A stretch of DNA of 16,128 bases from Candidatus Thorarchaeota archaeon MP11T_1 (GCA_002825515.1 PJET01000138.1:1-16128), one strand, 5' to 3'; positions 1 through 8,650 are shown, numbered from the stretch's first letter. The notes: generated by a model not told the origin, from the letters alone. Numbers and translations: made by a program.

Positions 1-705
1 GCTATGGATCAAGTTTGCAATCAAGCAGCAAAAATGAGATACATGTTTGGGGGACAAACATCAGTGCCTCTTGTGCTTCGTACCGTTTTTGGTGGAGGCA
101 AGAACATTGCGTCCCATCACTCACAAAGCCTTGAATCCTGGTTCATGCATACACCTGGACTTAAGATTGCAGTCCCAGCCTTTGCATATGATGTCAAGGG
201 ACTCATTAAAACAGCTATTCGAGACCCGGATCCAGTAATGTTTTTTGAGCATAAACTGGTCTACGATAGGAAGGAAGAGGTACCTGAGGAGGAATACACA
301 ATTCCTTTTGGTCAGGCAAGAGTAAGAAGAGAGGGATCAGACGTCACAGTTTGGGGAACTTTCTTCATGCTTCATAAAGCTCTTGAAGTTGCTGACGAGC
401 TGGAGAAGGAGGGAATCAGTGTTGAGGTTATTGATCCAAGAACACTAGCCCCCTTGGATACGAAGACATTGGTCGAGTCTGTAAAGAAGACGGGAAGACT
501 CGTTCTTGTGACTGAAGAAACTAAGACTGGAGCAACGACATCAGAGGTTGCAGCTATAGTACAAGAAGAGGCATTCGATTGGTTGGATGCTCCAATAAAG
601 AGGGTCAATGCACCAGATACACCTGTACCGTTCAGCCCACCACTTGAGGATTATTTCATTCCTAATCATAAACGTATAGCACAAGCAATTCGCGATATTA
701 TGTAG
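1..705 (+). CDS. 2-oxoacid dehydrogenase complex, E1 component beta subunit (5'-truncated by window)
   Basis: This is the beta half of the thiamine-diphosphate E1 enzyme, which decarboxylates pyruvate or a related 2-oxoacid and passes the acyl group to the E2 lipoyl arm. The frame is open from base 1, so the true start lies upstream. Against a usual length of about 325 residues, roughly 90 N-terminal residues are missing. Family hallmarks are the stretch around HSQSLESWFMHTPGLK, then a VMFFEHKLVY segment (transketolase pyrimidine-binding domain), and a C-terminal domain with DVTVWGT, EVIDPRTLAPLD and RLVLVTEE. The E2 gene follows after 9 bases, so the two are co-transcribed; E1 alpha probably lies just outside the window. 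Pyruvate, branched-chain 2-oxoacid and acetoin enzymes cannot be told apart here. The ATG at base 4 is internal, not the start. Confidence 0.9.
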   Translation, partial: AMDQVCNQAAKMRYMFGGQTSVPLVLRTVFGGGKNIASHHSQSLESWFMHTPGLKIAVPAFAYDVKGLIKTAIRDPDPVMFFEHKLVYDRKEEVPEEEYTIPFGQARVRREGSDVTVWGTFFMLHKALEVADELEKEGISVEVIDPRTLAPLDTKTLVESVKKTGRLVLVTEETKTGATTSEVAAIVQEEAFDWLDAPIKRVNAPDTPVPFSPPLEDYFIPNHKRIAQAIRDIM

Positions 706-714
706 GTGAAACAA

Positions 715-1950
715 ATGGTAGCAACCATGATCATGCAAAGAATGAGTGTAGCCATGGAGTATGGCGTGATACTGAAATGGTTGAAGAAGGAGGGAGATGC
801 TGTAAAACAGGGCGAGCCAATAGTTGAGATTTTTGGTGAAAAGAACGAGTTCGAGTTGGAGTCACCAGCTGACGGAGTCTTGCTTAAAATACTGTGTGAA
901 GTAGATGACGAGATTCCCATCAGTGAGCCTATCGCCTATATCGGGGAGAAGGGAGAGAAAGTTCCAGATATAATGCCTAAGAAGCTTAACAAGGCTATAG
1001 CAACCACACCTGCTGTATCAGTAGCAACTCAAGTTGTTTCTGCACCAACAGCAAAAACAGTGTCCAAAGCTACAACAAAACCTGTTGAAACTCGCTTACC
1101 AGGTGGGAAAATTAGGGCATCGCCACGAGCAAAGCAGAAGGCAAAAGAGATCGGTGTCGATCTTTCTTTAGTGGTGGGTAGTGGTCCTGATGGAAGAATT
1201 GTGGAAAAGGATGTTCTCGCTGTACAGAGTACATCACAAATTGCAGTTTCAGATGATCGAAAAATCAAACAAGTTTCACCATTAACACCCTTACGAAGAA
1301 CAATTGCTAGAAGAATGACTCAGAGCGCTCAGAATCCACACATTACCATGATTACTGAGATTGATATGACTGAGGTCGTAGAGCTACGCAATGAAATAAA
1401 TGAACGTGTTGAAAAGAAACATGGCATAAGAGTATCATTCAATGACATTATTGTGAAGGCTGTAGCGGACACACTCGAGAGATTTCCAAAATTCAACGCG
1501 ACACTTGTCGGAAATGAGCTGGTCTTGTTTGATGAGGTCAATATTGGCGTAGCAATGGCGACCGAAGATGGTCTTATTGTTCCTACTGTCAAAGATGCAA
1601 ACAAGAAATCAATTACAGAAATTGCCTTAGCAACGAAGGACTTTGGGAAACGAGCAAAAAGTAATGAATTAACACCAGAAGAGCTCACAGGGAGCACATT
1701 CACAGTGTCAAATCTTGGACCATTCAATGTAGACCTTTTCATTCCTGTCATCAACCCCCCCGAAACTGCAATCCTTGCCCTTGGGCAAATAAAGAAGAAA
1801 CCAGAAGTCATTGAAGATAAAATAGCAATAAGGTCGATGATGATGGCTAGTTGTGCTGTTGATCATAGAGTACTTGATGGTGCTCCAGCAGGGCAATTTC
1901 TGGCAGCTTTGAAAGAAACTCTTGAAAACCCATTCATGATGAAGATTTAG
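715..1950 (+). CDS. 2-oxoacid dehydrogenase complex, E2 dihydrolipoamide acyltransferase
   Basis: This 411-residue acyltransferase is the core of the dehydrogenase complex and moves the acyl group from the lipoyl arm to CoA. Three parts are visible. A lipoyl domain spans about 1-75, with the likely lipoyl lysine K43 in GEKNEFELESP, where the family usually has a DKA turn. An Ala/Thr/Val-rich linker is followed by an E1/E3-binding domain at about 133-170 (ASPRAKQKAKEIGVDLS, then GSGPDGRI). The catalytic domain runs from about 190 to the end, with the active-site motif DHRVLDG (H384, D388). ATG 715 is preferred over GTG 706 because AGGTGA sits five bases before it and the GTG lies inside that Shine-Dalgarno. 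The gene follows E1 beta directly. No E3 gene follows; the next gene is convergent and ends 10 bases away. Confidence 0.92.
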   Translation: MVATMIMQRMSVAMEYGVILKWLKKEGDAVKQGEPIVEIFGEKNEFELESPADGVLLKILCEVDDEIPISEPIAYIGEKGEKVPDIMPKKLNKAIATTPAVSVATQVVSAPTAKTVSKATTKPVETRLPGGKIRASPRAKQKAKEIGVDLSLVVGSGPDGRIVEKDVLAVQSTSQIAVSDDRKIKQVSPLTPLRRTIARRMTQSAQNPHITMITEIDMTEVVELRNEINERVEKKHGIRVSFNDIIVKAVADTLERFPKFNATLVGNELVLFDEVNIGVAMATEDGLIVPTVKDANKKSITEIALATKDFGKRAKSNELTPEELTGSTFTVSNLGPFNVDLFIPVINPPETAILALGQIKKKPEVIEDKIAIRSMMMASCAVDHRVLDGAPAGQFLAALKETLENPFMMKI

Positions 1951-1960
1951 AGTTTACAGT

Positions 1961-3502
1961 TCATTTCATTACAAGACCTTTCTCGACAATTTTACGGTGA
2001 ATAATATTGTAGGTACAGAAGGGAACAATTCGGCCATCAGCTAGCGCGTAGTTGATAGTGCAGTGCTGAACGCGTTCAAGGTCTATGTTCCAAGGATCTT
2101 GAAAATGCATCACACCAAGCATAATCACTTTGCTCATGAAATGTCTGAGGGAACTATATGTTCCTCTCTTAAGAAAGGAGGAAATTATTGGCTTCATGAA
2201 ATGCTTTCTCTTCACTTTTCGGATGAAACCAAGAAGTTTCAATTTTGCTCTGAGAGATGCAAGTGTTTTTTCGCTAGCATAGATATCACATATCTCCTCG
2301 AGGGTTACCAGCAAAGCCTCAAGATCAACAACGTCAGTTATGGGATGAAATGAACCGTCTTCATTGATGAAAAGGAAAGTTGCCATCCCACATGCAAAAT
2401 GAGAATGAAGTTCGAATATATTAGCCCCTCGAAGTAAACCCAGTACTCGTCCTACTCCCATCATAGATGATACTGGATACCAATCTTCAACACGCACAGC
2501 GCCATTTGTCTGTTTTTCAATTAGTTTCAATGCATCAGGAGTTGTGAGCCTTACTCTCTCTCTTTCTTTTGCATCAATTCGACCAGTTATACTGATGGGT
2601 TGAAAATTGATGCATCTAACAATATCGCGATTATCAAGGGCATATTGGATTATTCCACCAAGCTCTTCGTCATTGACACCCTTGGCGATTGTGGGAACCA
2701 AAATTACTCCATCAAGATTTGCTAGTCTGGCATGCTCCAATACTTGATCTTTCATTTCTCTCAGGTCTGCACCTCGAAGTTGGATGTATGGTTTTTCAGA
2801 AACACCATCAAACTGGAGGTATAGTGTCTTGAGACCCCTATCAACAAGATTCTGAAGATAGCTTGCATCCTTCGAGATTCGTATTCCATTTGAAGCGACC
2901 ATAATATGTCTAAAACCTAGTTCTTCAGCCCACTTCACGTAATCAAGGAGGTTTTCGCTAAGTGTAGGCTCACCGCCTGCAAATTGAATGCCCACAGTGG
3001 GAGCAGGGAGATTAGCACGGAGGTTCTTGAGCATGCTAAGAACTTCTTCGGGAGTGGGTTCGAAGACTTCACTATTAGCAGCGTCTGCAAAGCATATGGA
3101 GCATTTCATATTACATCTATTTGTCACATCAATTAGACCAAGAGCTGTGTGTGCTTTATGATTAGGACATTGTCCACAGTCGTATGGGCATCCACGCTCT
3201 TGTTTAGTTCGAGGATTTTCAAGACCAATAGTTGTGTACCAATAAGCCATGTTCTTCCTAAAGAGTTCAGCATCAGACCAATATAGATCTCTGAAGCTGC
3301 CATGAGTCGAACATGTCTTTTCGAGCCAAACCATTCCTTCATTTTCAAGCACAGTTGCTGGGACCACTCTAACTTGTTTATCATTAAGAAGACATTCAGG
3401 ACAGATTGAAGATGTAGTGTAGGGAAGCTCTCTTTGTGGATGCTTTTTCAATCGAATACTTTCATCTCCGATTGAAGATTTAGAACCCAGTTTCTTGCCC
3501 AA
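1961..3502 (-). CDS. tes: Radical SAM tetraether lipid synthase (Tes-like)
   Basis: The 513-residue protein matches the Tes family, which couples the phytanyl chain ends of archaeal diether lipids to make glycerol dialkyl glycerol tetraethers (membrane-spanning lipids). The radical SAM cluster motif is C130-x3-C134-x2-C137 in DVTNRCNMKCSICF, with GGEPT near 176-180. Extra metal-site cysteines are an N-terminal CPEC pair (about 34/37) plus C64, a CPYDCGQCPNHK block (about 105-112), C370 and a C-terminal pair near 480/495 (HCTINYALADGRIVPFCTYN). This auxiliary-cysteine layout is typical of Tes. The start is TTG 3502, preceded by GGAGTGAT about six bases upstream; the next in-frame Met is near residue 85, after essential cysteines. 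It lies 44 bases after crtI on the same strand, so it is probably the last gene of a crtB-crtI-tes operon. A related radical SAM with another lipid substrate is possible. Confidence 0.83.
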   Translation of the reverse strand: MGKKLGSKSSIGDESIRLKKHPQRELPYTTSSICPECLLNDKQVRVVPATVLENEGMVWLEKTCSTHGSFRDLYWSDAELFRKNMAYWYTTIGLENPRTKQERGCPYDCGQCPNHKAHTALGLIDVTNRCNMKCSICFADAANSEVFEPTPEEVLSMLKNLRANLPAPTVGIQFAGGEPTLSENLLDYVKWAEELGFRHIMVASNGIRISKDASYLQNLVDRGLKTLYLQFDGVSEKPYIQLRGADLREMKDQVLEHARLANLDGVILVPTIAKGVNDEELGGIIQYALDNRDIVRCINFQPISITGRIDAKERERVRLTTPDALKLIEKQTNGAVRVEDWYPVSSMMGVGRVLGLLRGANIFELHSHFACGMATFLFINEDGSFHPITDVVDLEALLVTLEEICDIYASEKTLASLRAKLKLLGFIRKVKRKHFMKPIISSFLKRGTYSSLRHFMSKVIMLGVMHFQDPWNIDLERVQHCTINYALADGRIVPFCTYNIIHRKIVEKGLVMK

Positions 3503-3546
3503 TTATAAATCACTCCAGAATTGGTTGAATATGAGTAGTCCTAGGT

Positions 3547-5049
3547 TTAGAGACCCCTCTCAATATCATCGAAAATCATCTGAGTGGTCAAATCTGCACT
3601 CATTATCACACTGGGAACCCCTGCACCAGGGTGAGTTCCAGCACCTACCAGATATAGTCCCTTAACATCTCTAGAGCGGTTGTGAGGTCTAAAGTATCCA
3701 GACTGTGTCAATAATGGTTGGAGTTGGAAGCCTGCGCCTTTATACGAGTTCAATTCAGTTTCATAATTAGCAGGTGTGAATGTTCTCTTTACAGCTAAGT
3801 TGTCAACAAGTCCTGGAAGCACTCTCTTATCCAAGGTACTTAGAATGTGATTGCTAAACTCCTCTTTCTTTGATTCCCAATCAGTACCAGAGTCTAAATT
3901 CGCCACAGGCGTACATGCATACATAGTTTCGCAACCAGGTGGAGCCAATTCAGGATCTGTTCGTGTGGGGATATGCAAATATGTTGAGAAATCATCAGGC
4001 ACTACTTTCTTCTTGAAAATGTCGTCAAGAAGCTCTTTGTATCGTGGACCGAATACAATGCTGTGGTGAACCATGTCGGGATATTGTTTCTCAACCCCGA
4101 AGTAAGTCATAAAGAGGCTCATAGAATATTTTGCTCTCTTGTAGCGGCCATCTCCATTTCTCTTTCTGAACACTTTCTTATCAACAAGTTTCATGTACGT
4201 GTTAGCAACATCTGCATTCGAAATAACAATATCTGCATCATAGAACACACCATCAGTAGTGGTGACTCCTTTTACATAATTGGAGTCTGAAACTTCTATG
4301 AGATTGACTTCTGAGTTCAGATGGCACTCTCCACCCAGCTCTTTGAAAAGACGCTCAATAGCTGCTACTAGTTTATGAGTCCCTCCTCTTGCCCACCAAA
4401 CACCGTGTTTTTCTTCTATGTAGGTAATCAATGTATAGATAGAAGTTGCAGTAAATGGATTGCCTCCAATGAAGAGAGGATTAAACGACATTGCGATTCT
4501 CATACGAGGGTCCTTTAGATACGCAGAAACCATACCATAGACACTTCGATATGCTCTGTAGCGAATGCCTGCAGGAGCTAACTTGGCCATGCTCCAAATG
4601 GTTTCAAAGGGCATTGAACCAAGTTGCTCAAATCCAAGCTCATAGATGGGTTTTGCAGCCTTGAGGAATTTCTCATACCCCTCTACATCCGCCGGATTGA
4701 ACTTCTCAATCTGTTCGATATTGTCTTCATAGCCACCATAATTCATGAAGGTTCCATCTGAGAAATATAGTCGATATTTTGGTGATACCTTCACGAGTTC
4801 AACATAATCCGCCACATTCTTTCCTGCAAACTCAAAGAGTTCGTTGATTAAGAATGGCGGAGTGATTATTGTAGGACCTGTATCAAATGTATAACCCTTC
4901 TCAGTGAACACACTTGCACGTCCACCCAACTGGTGTCGTTTTTCGAGTAGGGTAACTGAATGACCAGCACTCTGCATTCGAACTGCTGCTGCTAAACCTC
5001 CTAGTCCACCCCCAATGATGACTACTTGTTTTTCCTCGCTCTTCTTCAA
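3547..5049 (-). CDS. crtI: Phytoene desaturase (CrtI family)
   Basis: This FAD-dependent carotenoid desaturase, 500 residues and full length for the family, would convert phytoene stepwise to lycopene at the membrane. The N-terminal dinucleotide-binding fold has G13-x-G15-x2-G18 in VVIIGGGLGGL with the acidic end E36, followed by LGGRAS and a YTFDTGPT stretch near 53-60. The C-terminal FAD signature GAGTHPGAGVP is present. The start is TTG 5049 behind GGGGGT with a six-base spacer; no ATG precedes the FAD motif, so the rare start is required. It sits 24 bases downstream of crtB, its substrate supplier, and 44 bases upstream of tes. The second CrtI homologue, at 6260, sits beside the elongase, so this copy is more likely the phytoene-to-lycopene enzyme. 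That division of labour is inferred from gene order. Confidence 0.9.
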   Translation of the reverse strand: MKKSEEKQVVIIGGGLGGLAAAVRMQSAGHSVTLLEKRHQLGGRASVFTEKGYTFDTGPTIITPPFLINELFEFAGKNVADYVELVKVSPKYRLYFSDGTFMNYGGYEDNIEQIEKFNPADVEGYEKFLKAAKPIYELGFEQLGSMPFETIWSMAKLAPAGIRYRAYRSVYGMVSAYLKDPRMRIAMSFNPLFIGGNPFTATSIYTLITYIEEKHGVWWARGGTHKLVAAIERLFKELGGECHLNSEVNLIEVSDSNYVKGVTTTDGVFYDADIVISNADVANTYMKLVDKKVFRKRNGDGRYKRAKYSMSLFMTYFGVEKQYPDMVHHSIVFGPRYKELLDDIFKKKVVPDDFSTYLHIPTRTDPELAPPGCETMYACTPVANLDSGTDWESKKEEFSNHILSTLDKRVLPGLVDNLAVKRTFTPANYETELNSYKGAGFQLQPLLTQSGYFRPHNRSRDVKGLYLVGAGTHPGAGVPSVIMSADLTTQMIFDDIERGL

Positions 5050-5073
5050 TTTGTTACCCCCATAATCAAATTA

Positions 5074-6093
5074 CTACGTGACAATTGATTGTTCAAGTAC
5101 CTTAGAATTTTTAGATGCCTCGTAGGCTTTCTTCTCTCTATAATACTCTCTTCGAAGCTTGTATGCAATCCATAATTTCTTCCATTTTGGCACGATTGCT
5201 CGTTTCTTGAAGATGTCATAATTCATCTTCTTAATCTCATTCATAATCTCAGAATAGACTCTACTAGCCACTTTAACAGTGAATGCAGCCGCAGGTGGTA
5301 AGTCCTGGATACCAATCTCAGCCTTTGAATAGTATGACTCTGCTATTGCTATATGATGTTTAATTAGCCACTTGAAATTAGGATTGATCTTTTTCTTTTC
5401 AAAAGCATCTCTGTTGACTCTGAATTGCTGCCTTGTTTCGAGAGGTAGGTATATCCTTCCGTTTTGGAAGTCCTCATCTATGTCACGAAGAATGTTTGTG
5501 ATTTGTAACGCTTGTCCCAGGTCGATTGCGCGTTCAATGGTTCTAGAATCAATTGCTCCCATGATGTAACACAACATGACCCCAACTGTTGATGCTACAT
5601 TGTAGCAGTATTTCTCAAGCTCTTCAACAGTCTGGATTTCTTTCAGATTGATATCCATCCGAACTCCTTCGATAAGCTCATTCAAATATTTGACAGGAAT
5701 ATTGTATCTAACCATAGTATCCCCAAAGGCACGTAAAACTGGATGATCAAAGATTTCCCCCTCTTCCATTCTTGCTACAATATCTTTGAGCGCATCAAGC
5801 TCGTCCTCAATAGCTTCTGGAGGAATATCTATTTCATCTGCAAAATCATCAGCTAATCTACAGAATGCGTACAAAGCAGCAAAAGCCCGCCGATCTTTCT
5901 CATCGAGGTATCTTGATGCGAAATGAAATGAGCGTGCATGTACTTCGAAGAGATTCATGCAACAATCATAGCTAGCCTCTAAATCGATGTCAGTGGGATC
6001 TAAGTGTGGAATGACCTTCGAGGGCAAAACAGACAAGTGAGAATCATATTCACATTTTGCGTATGTGTCTCTATACTCACTTCTAAAAAACAA
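5074..6093 (-). CDS. crtB: Phytoene synthase (CrtB family)
   Basis: The 339-residue protein condenses two geranylgeranyl diphosphates head to head into phytoene, the committed step of carotenoid synthesis, drawing on the same precursor as archaeal membrane lipids. Both aspartate-rich, Mg-diphosphate-binding motifs of the squalene/phytoene synthase family are visible: D82-D83-x2-D86 (ADDFADEID) and D204-x3-D208 (ILRDIDEDFQNGRIYLP). HARSFHFASR and AFAALYAFCRLADD are further family landmarks. The start is TTG 6093, with GAGGAGGT seven bases upstream, one of the best ribosome sites in the window. It leaves about 35 extra N-terminal residues before the usual first helix. The first ATG, codon 46, would cut into that helix. 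This is the first gene of the minus-strand crtB-crtI-tes unit and is divergent from crtD. Confidence 0.92.
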   Translation of the reverse strand: MFFRSEYRDTYAKCEYDSHLSVLPSKVIPHLDPTDIDLEASYDCCMNLFEVHARSFHFASRYLDEKDRRAFAALYAFCRLADDFADEIDIPPEAIEDELDALKDIVARMEEGEIFDHPVLRAFGDTMVRYNIPVKYLNELIEGVRMDINLKEIQTVEELEKYCYNVASTVGVMLCYIMGAIDSRTIERAIDLGQALQITNILRDIDEDFQNGRIYLPLETRQQFRVNRDAFEKKKINPNFKWLIKHHIAIAESYYSKAEIGIQDLPPAAAFTVKVASRVYSEIMNEIKKMNYDIFKKRAIVPKWKKLWIAYKLRREYYREKKAYEASKNSKVLEQSIVT

Positions 6094-6259
6094 GTCCGAA
6101 CCTCCTCACTTCTGTTTCTATAGTGTGTACGTGTCTGTTTTTTACATTCTAAGAATTAGTGATTGTTATATCTGTTCTGATTGTGCAGTTTGACGTATAC
6201 AGGAAAAGAAATGTAAAGGCATGAGGCATTCATACTACTAGTCCGAGTTGATGTGAGCG
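6094..6259. promoter_or_regulatory. Divergent intergenic region between the two carotenoid operons
   Basis: These 166 bases must hold both the crtB-crtI-tes and the crtD-elongase-cruF promoters. On the minus strand GAGGAGGT is the crtB ribosome site, and TATAAC (6165-6170) or TGTAAAAA (about 6140-6147) could be its TATA box; I cannot choose between them. On the plus strand no ribosome site or TATA box before crtD is convincing. Short repeated words occur: TGATTGT at 6160-6166 and 6178-6184 (18-base period), and TCTGTT at 6111, 6134 and 6171. These could bind a shared regulator. Gene order makes the promoter role near certain, but the exact elements are guesses. Confidence 0.5.
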
Positions 6260-7732
6260 ATGAAAATCATAGTAATAGGAGCTGGTGTGGGAGGATTATC
6301 TGCTGCAGCTCTACTTGCCAAATCAGGTCATCAAGTGACTGTACTGGAAAAAACCGCAAATCCAGGGGGTAGGGCACGAGTATGGGAGAAGGACGGGTTT
6401 GTATTTGATATGGGACCTTCTTGGTATTTGATGCCTGAGGTATTCGAGCATTTCTTTGAGATTTTTGGAAGAAAGGTAGAGGATTTCTATAAACTGATTC
6501 GACTAAACCCATCATATAGAATCTTCTTCCCAGATGATGTAATTGATATTTCAGCTGATTTAGAGGAGAATAAAGCCCTCTTTGGAAGACTTGAGCAGGA
6601 TGGAGCAAGAAAACTTGAGAAATACCTCAAACAAGCTCAGACAAAGTATGAATATCTTTTGGAGGGCTTAATGTACCAAGACTTGGCTGGAATAAGAGCT
6701 ATGTTCAGTCCTAAATTGATGGCAGCTGGATGGAAGTTGAGCATCCTTTCCAACATGGAGAAATTGATGAGCAAGTACTTTTCGACAGAGAGAGCAAAGA
6801 AGATACTCCAGTATTCGATAGTCTTTCTGGGCGGTAATCCAAAGAACACTCCTGCACTCTATTCTATGATATCTCATATTGATTTCAACCTTGGAGTGTG
6901 GTATCCCCATGGTGGACTTGGGAAGATTGTTGAAGCGACACAAAAGCTAGCAATTGAGTTTGGAGCTGATATTCGGTTTGAAACTGAAGCGACCAAACTT
7001 GTTGTTGAGGACAAGAAGGTCGTGAGAGTCATCACAACAAAGGGTGAGTTTGAAGCGGACATTGTTGTAAGCAATGCGGATTATCCTCACTCTGAAATGG
7101 ACCTTCTTGACAAAGAGTTCCAGATGTACCCAAGGAGCTATTGGGAGAAGAAGACCATCGCACCATCAGCATTTGTCCTGTACCTCGGTTTGAATAAGAA
7201 AATCGAGAGTCTCACTCACCATAATGTGATTTTAGATTACGATTGGGTAAGACATTTCGAGCAGATCTTCGAAGAACCTTCCTGGCCCGATGAGCCTGCA
7301 TACTATCTATGTTGTCCATCAAAGATGGATGATACTGTGGCACCACCTGACGGTGAGAACATATTTGTCACAATACCAATCTCACCGGGTATAGAGGACA
7401 ACCCCGAGATCCGTGAGGCGTATTTTGACAAGATAATAAAACACATGGAAAAAGTGACTAGAACAAGTATTAGGGACTCAATCATTGTCAAGAGAATTTT
7501 CTCATTGAATGATTTCTTACAAGACTATAATGCCTACAAGGGAACAGCTGTTGGTCTGACTCATATCTTCAGTCAGTCTGCTTTCTTCAGACCAAGACAC
7601 AGAAGCAAGAAGGTGAAGAATCTCTTTTACACTGGCCAATACACACATCCTGGAATTGGAGTGCCAATGGTTTTGATTGCTTCAGAAATAGTCGCAAATC
7701 TCATCAACAAGGAATATGGTAGTAATGAGTGA
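6260..7732 (+). CDS. crtD: CrtI-family carotenoid desaturase, probable carotenoid 3,4-desaturase (CrtD-like)
   Basis: This 490-residue FAD enzyme is homologous to but distinct from the crtI product on the other strand. The N-terminal FAD fold has G7-x-G9-x2-G12 (VIGAGVGGLSAAALL), then GGRARVWEKDGFVFDMGPS. The C-terminal signature is TGQYTHPGIGVPMV. It leads directly into a lycopene elongase and a CruF-type hydratase, matching the haloarchaeal crtD-lyeJ-cruF order, where CrtD introduces the 3,4 double bonds during bacterioruberin synthesis. That assignment is by neighbourhood; sequence alone only gives a CrtI/CrtD-type amine-oxidase-fold desaturase. ATG 6260 immediately precedes the FAD motif, so the start is sound although the ribosome site is weak (GTGAGCG). 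Its stop lies 30 bases before the preferred start of the next gene. Confidence 0.85.
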   Translation: MKIIVIGAGVGGLSAAALLAKSGHQVTVLEKTANPGGRARVWEKDGFVFDMGPSWYLMPEVFEHFFEIFGRKVEDFYKLIRLNPSYRIFFPDDVIDISADLEENKALFGRLEQDGARKLEKYLKQAQTKYEYLLEGLMYQDLAGIRAMFSPKLMAAGWKLSILSNMEKLMSKYFSTERAKKILQYSIVFLGGNPKNTPALYSMISHIDFNLGVWYPHGGLGKIVEATQKLAIEFGADIRFETEATKLVVEDKKVVRVITTKGEFEADIVVSNADYPHSEMDLLDKEFQMYPRSYWEKKTIAPSAFVLYLGLNKKIESLTHHNVILDYDWVRHFEQIFEEPSWPDEPAYYLCCPSKMDDTVAPPDGENIFVTIPISPGIEDNPEIREAYFDKIIKHMEKVTRTSIRDSIIVKRIFSLNDFLQDYNAYKGTAVGLTHIFSQSAFFRPRHRSKKVKNLFYTGQYTHPGIGVPMVLIASEIVANLINKEYGSNE

Positions 7733-7761
7733 GTTTGAGTAAGGGAATTGGAGGTCCAGAG

Positions 7762-8634
7762 ATGACGAATATCCTGTATCTTGCGTTTAAGGTTTCAAGA
7801 GTGCGATTCTGGCTATATTTGGGTGGAACGTATCTCATTGGATATATAATAGGAATGAACGTTGGAGGATACAACCTAACCCAGCTGCTGGACCCATGGT
7901 TCATTGTTCATCTCTTTTACTTCATGATTCCAGCGAACATTTTCCTCTATGGTGTAAACGACATCTCTGATAAGGACACAGATATGTTCAATCCAAAGAA
8001 AGATGAGAAGGAGTATAGAGCTGCCGAAAAAGACAGGAGAAACCTTTACCTCTTAGTAGGATTATCTTTCATTTATGGAGTTATCCTTATTCTGTTCCAA
8101 GTGTCTGACATAATTGCAGTTGCATATTTTGTATCATGGATGTTGCTATCCTTCTTCTATAGCGTGAAACCCTTGAGATTCAAGGCAGTCCCTGTTTTTG
8201 ATTTTGCTTCGAATTTCCTATATGTGATACCTGCACTTCTTTCGTATTACCAACTGACTGGAATCGTTCCACCAATTCTACCAATCTTCGCGGCATTCAT
8301 GTGGACATCAGCAATGCAACTTTTTTCAGCTGTTCCGGACATTGAAGCAGATCAGAAAGCCAATATTAAGACTACAGCTGTTGTTGCTGGGAAGAAGGCC
8401 TCTTTGGTCTTGTGTCTGATATTTTGGGGTCTGTTTGCGTTCATATTGATTGTATTGTATCCTTGGAATTTTCCATGGAACTTACTTATGATAGTCTATC
8501 CAGGAATACCCCTCTATCTTCTTATTAGACCTGAAGCGAATATTGATCGCACATATTGGTACTTCCCCTATTACACTGGCTTTTTCGGTTTGATTCTTTT
8601 CTTTAGCATTGGACTCCCATTAGTGTTAGGTTGA
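7762..8634 (+). CDS. lyeJ: UbiA-family prenyltransferase, probable lycopene elongase
   Basis: A 290-residue polytopic membrane protein with about eight or nine hydrophobic segments. It carries the two Asp-rich motifs of UbiA prenyltransferases: N66-D-x2-D70-x3-D74 (NDISDKDTD) and D193-x3-D197 (DIEADQ), which bind Mg and the prenyl diphosphate. The position between crtD-like and cruF-like genes points to lycopene elongase/1,2-hydratase, which adds C5 units from DMAPP to both lycopene ends to give C50 carotenoids. ATG 7762 is preferred because GGAGGT lies six bases upstream. An alternative GTG at 7729 would overlap the crtD stop by four bases and add 11 residues. Other UbiA functions (digeranylgeranylglyceryl phosphate synthase, menaquinone synthesis) are less likely in this context. 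Confidence 0.85.
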   Translation: MTNILYLAFKVSRVRFWLYLGGTYLIGYIIGMNVGGYNLTQLLDPWFIVHLFYFMIPANIFLYGVNDISDKDTDMFNPKKDEKEYRAAEKDRRNLYLLVGLSFIYGVILILFQVSDIIAVAYFVSWMLLSFFYSVKPLRFKAVPVFDFASNFLYVIPALLSYYQLTGIVPPILPIFAAFMWTSAMQLFSAVPDIEADQKANIKTTAVVAGKKASLVLCLIFWGLFAFILIVLYPWNFPWNLLMIVYPGIPLYLLIRPEANIDRTYWYFPYYTGFFGLILFFSIGLPLVLG

Positions 8635-8650
8635 ATGGAGTGAGATATCG

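Noticed and set aside
1329..1811. 160-codon open frame on the minus strand inside the E2 gene
   Set aside because: It lies fully antisense to a strongly recognised catalytic domain and shows no family features, so it is a shadow frame.
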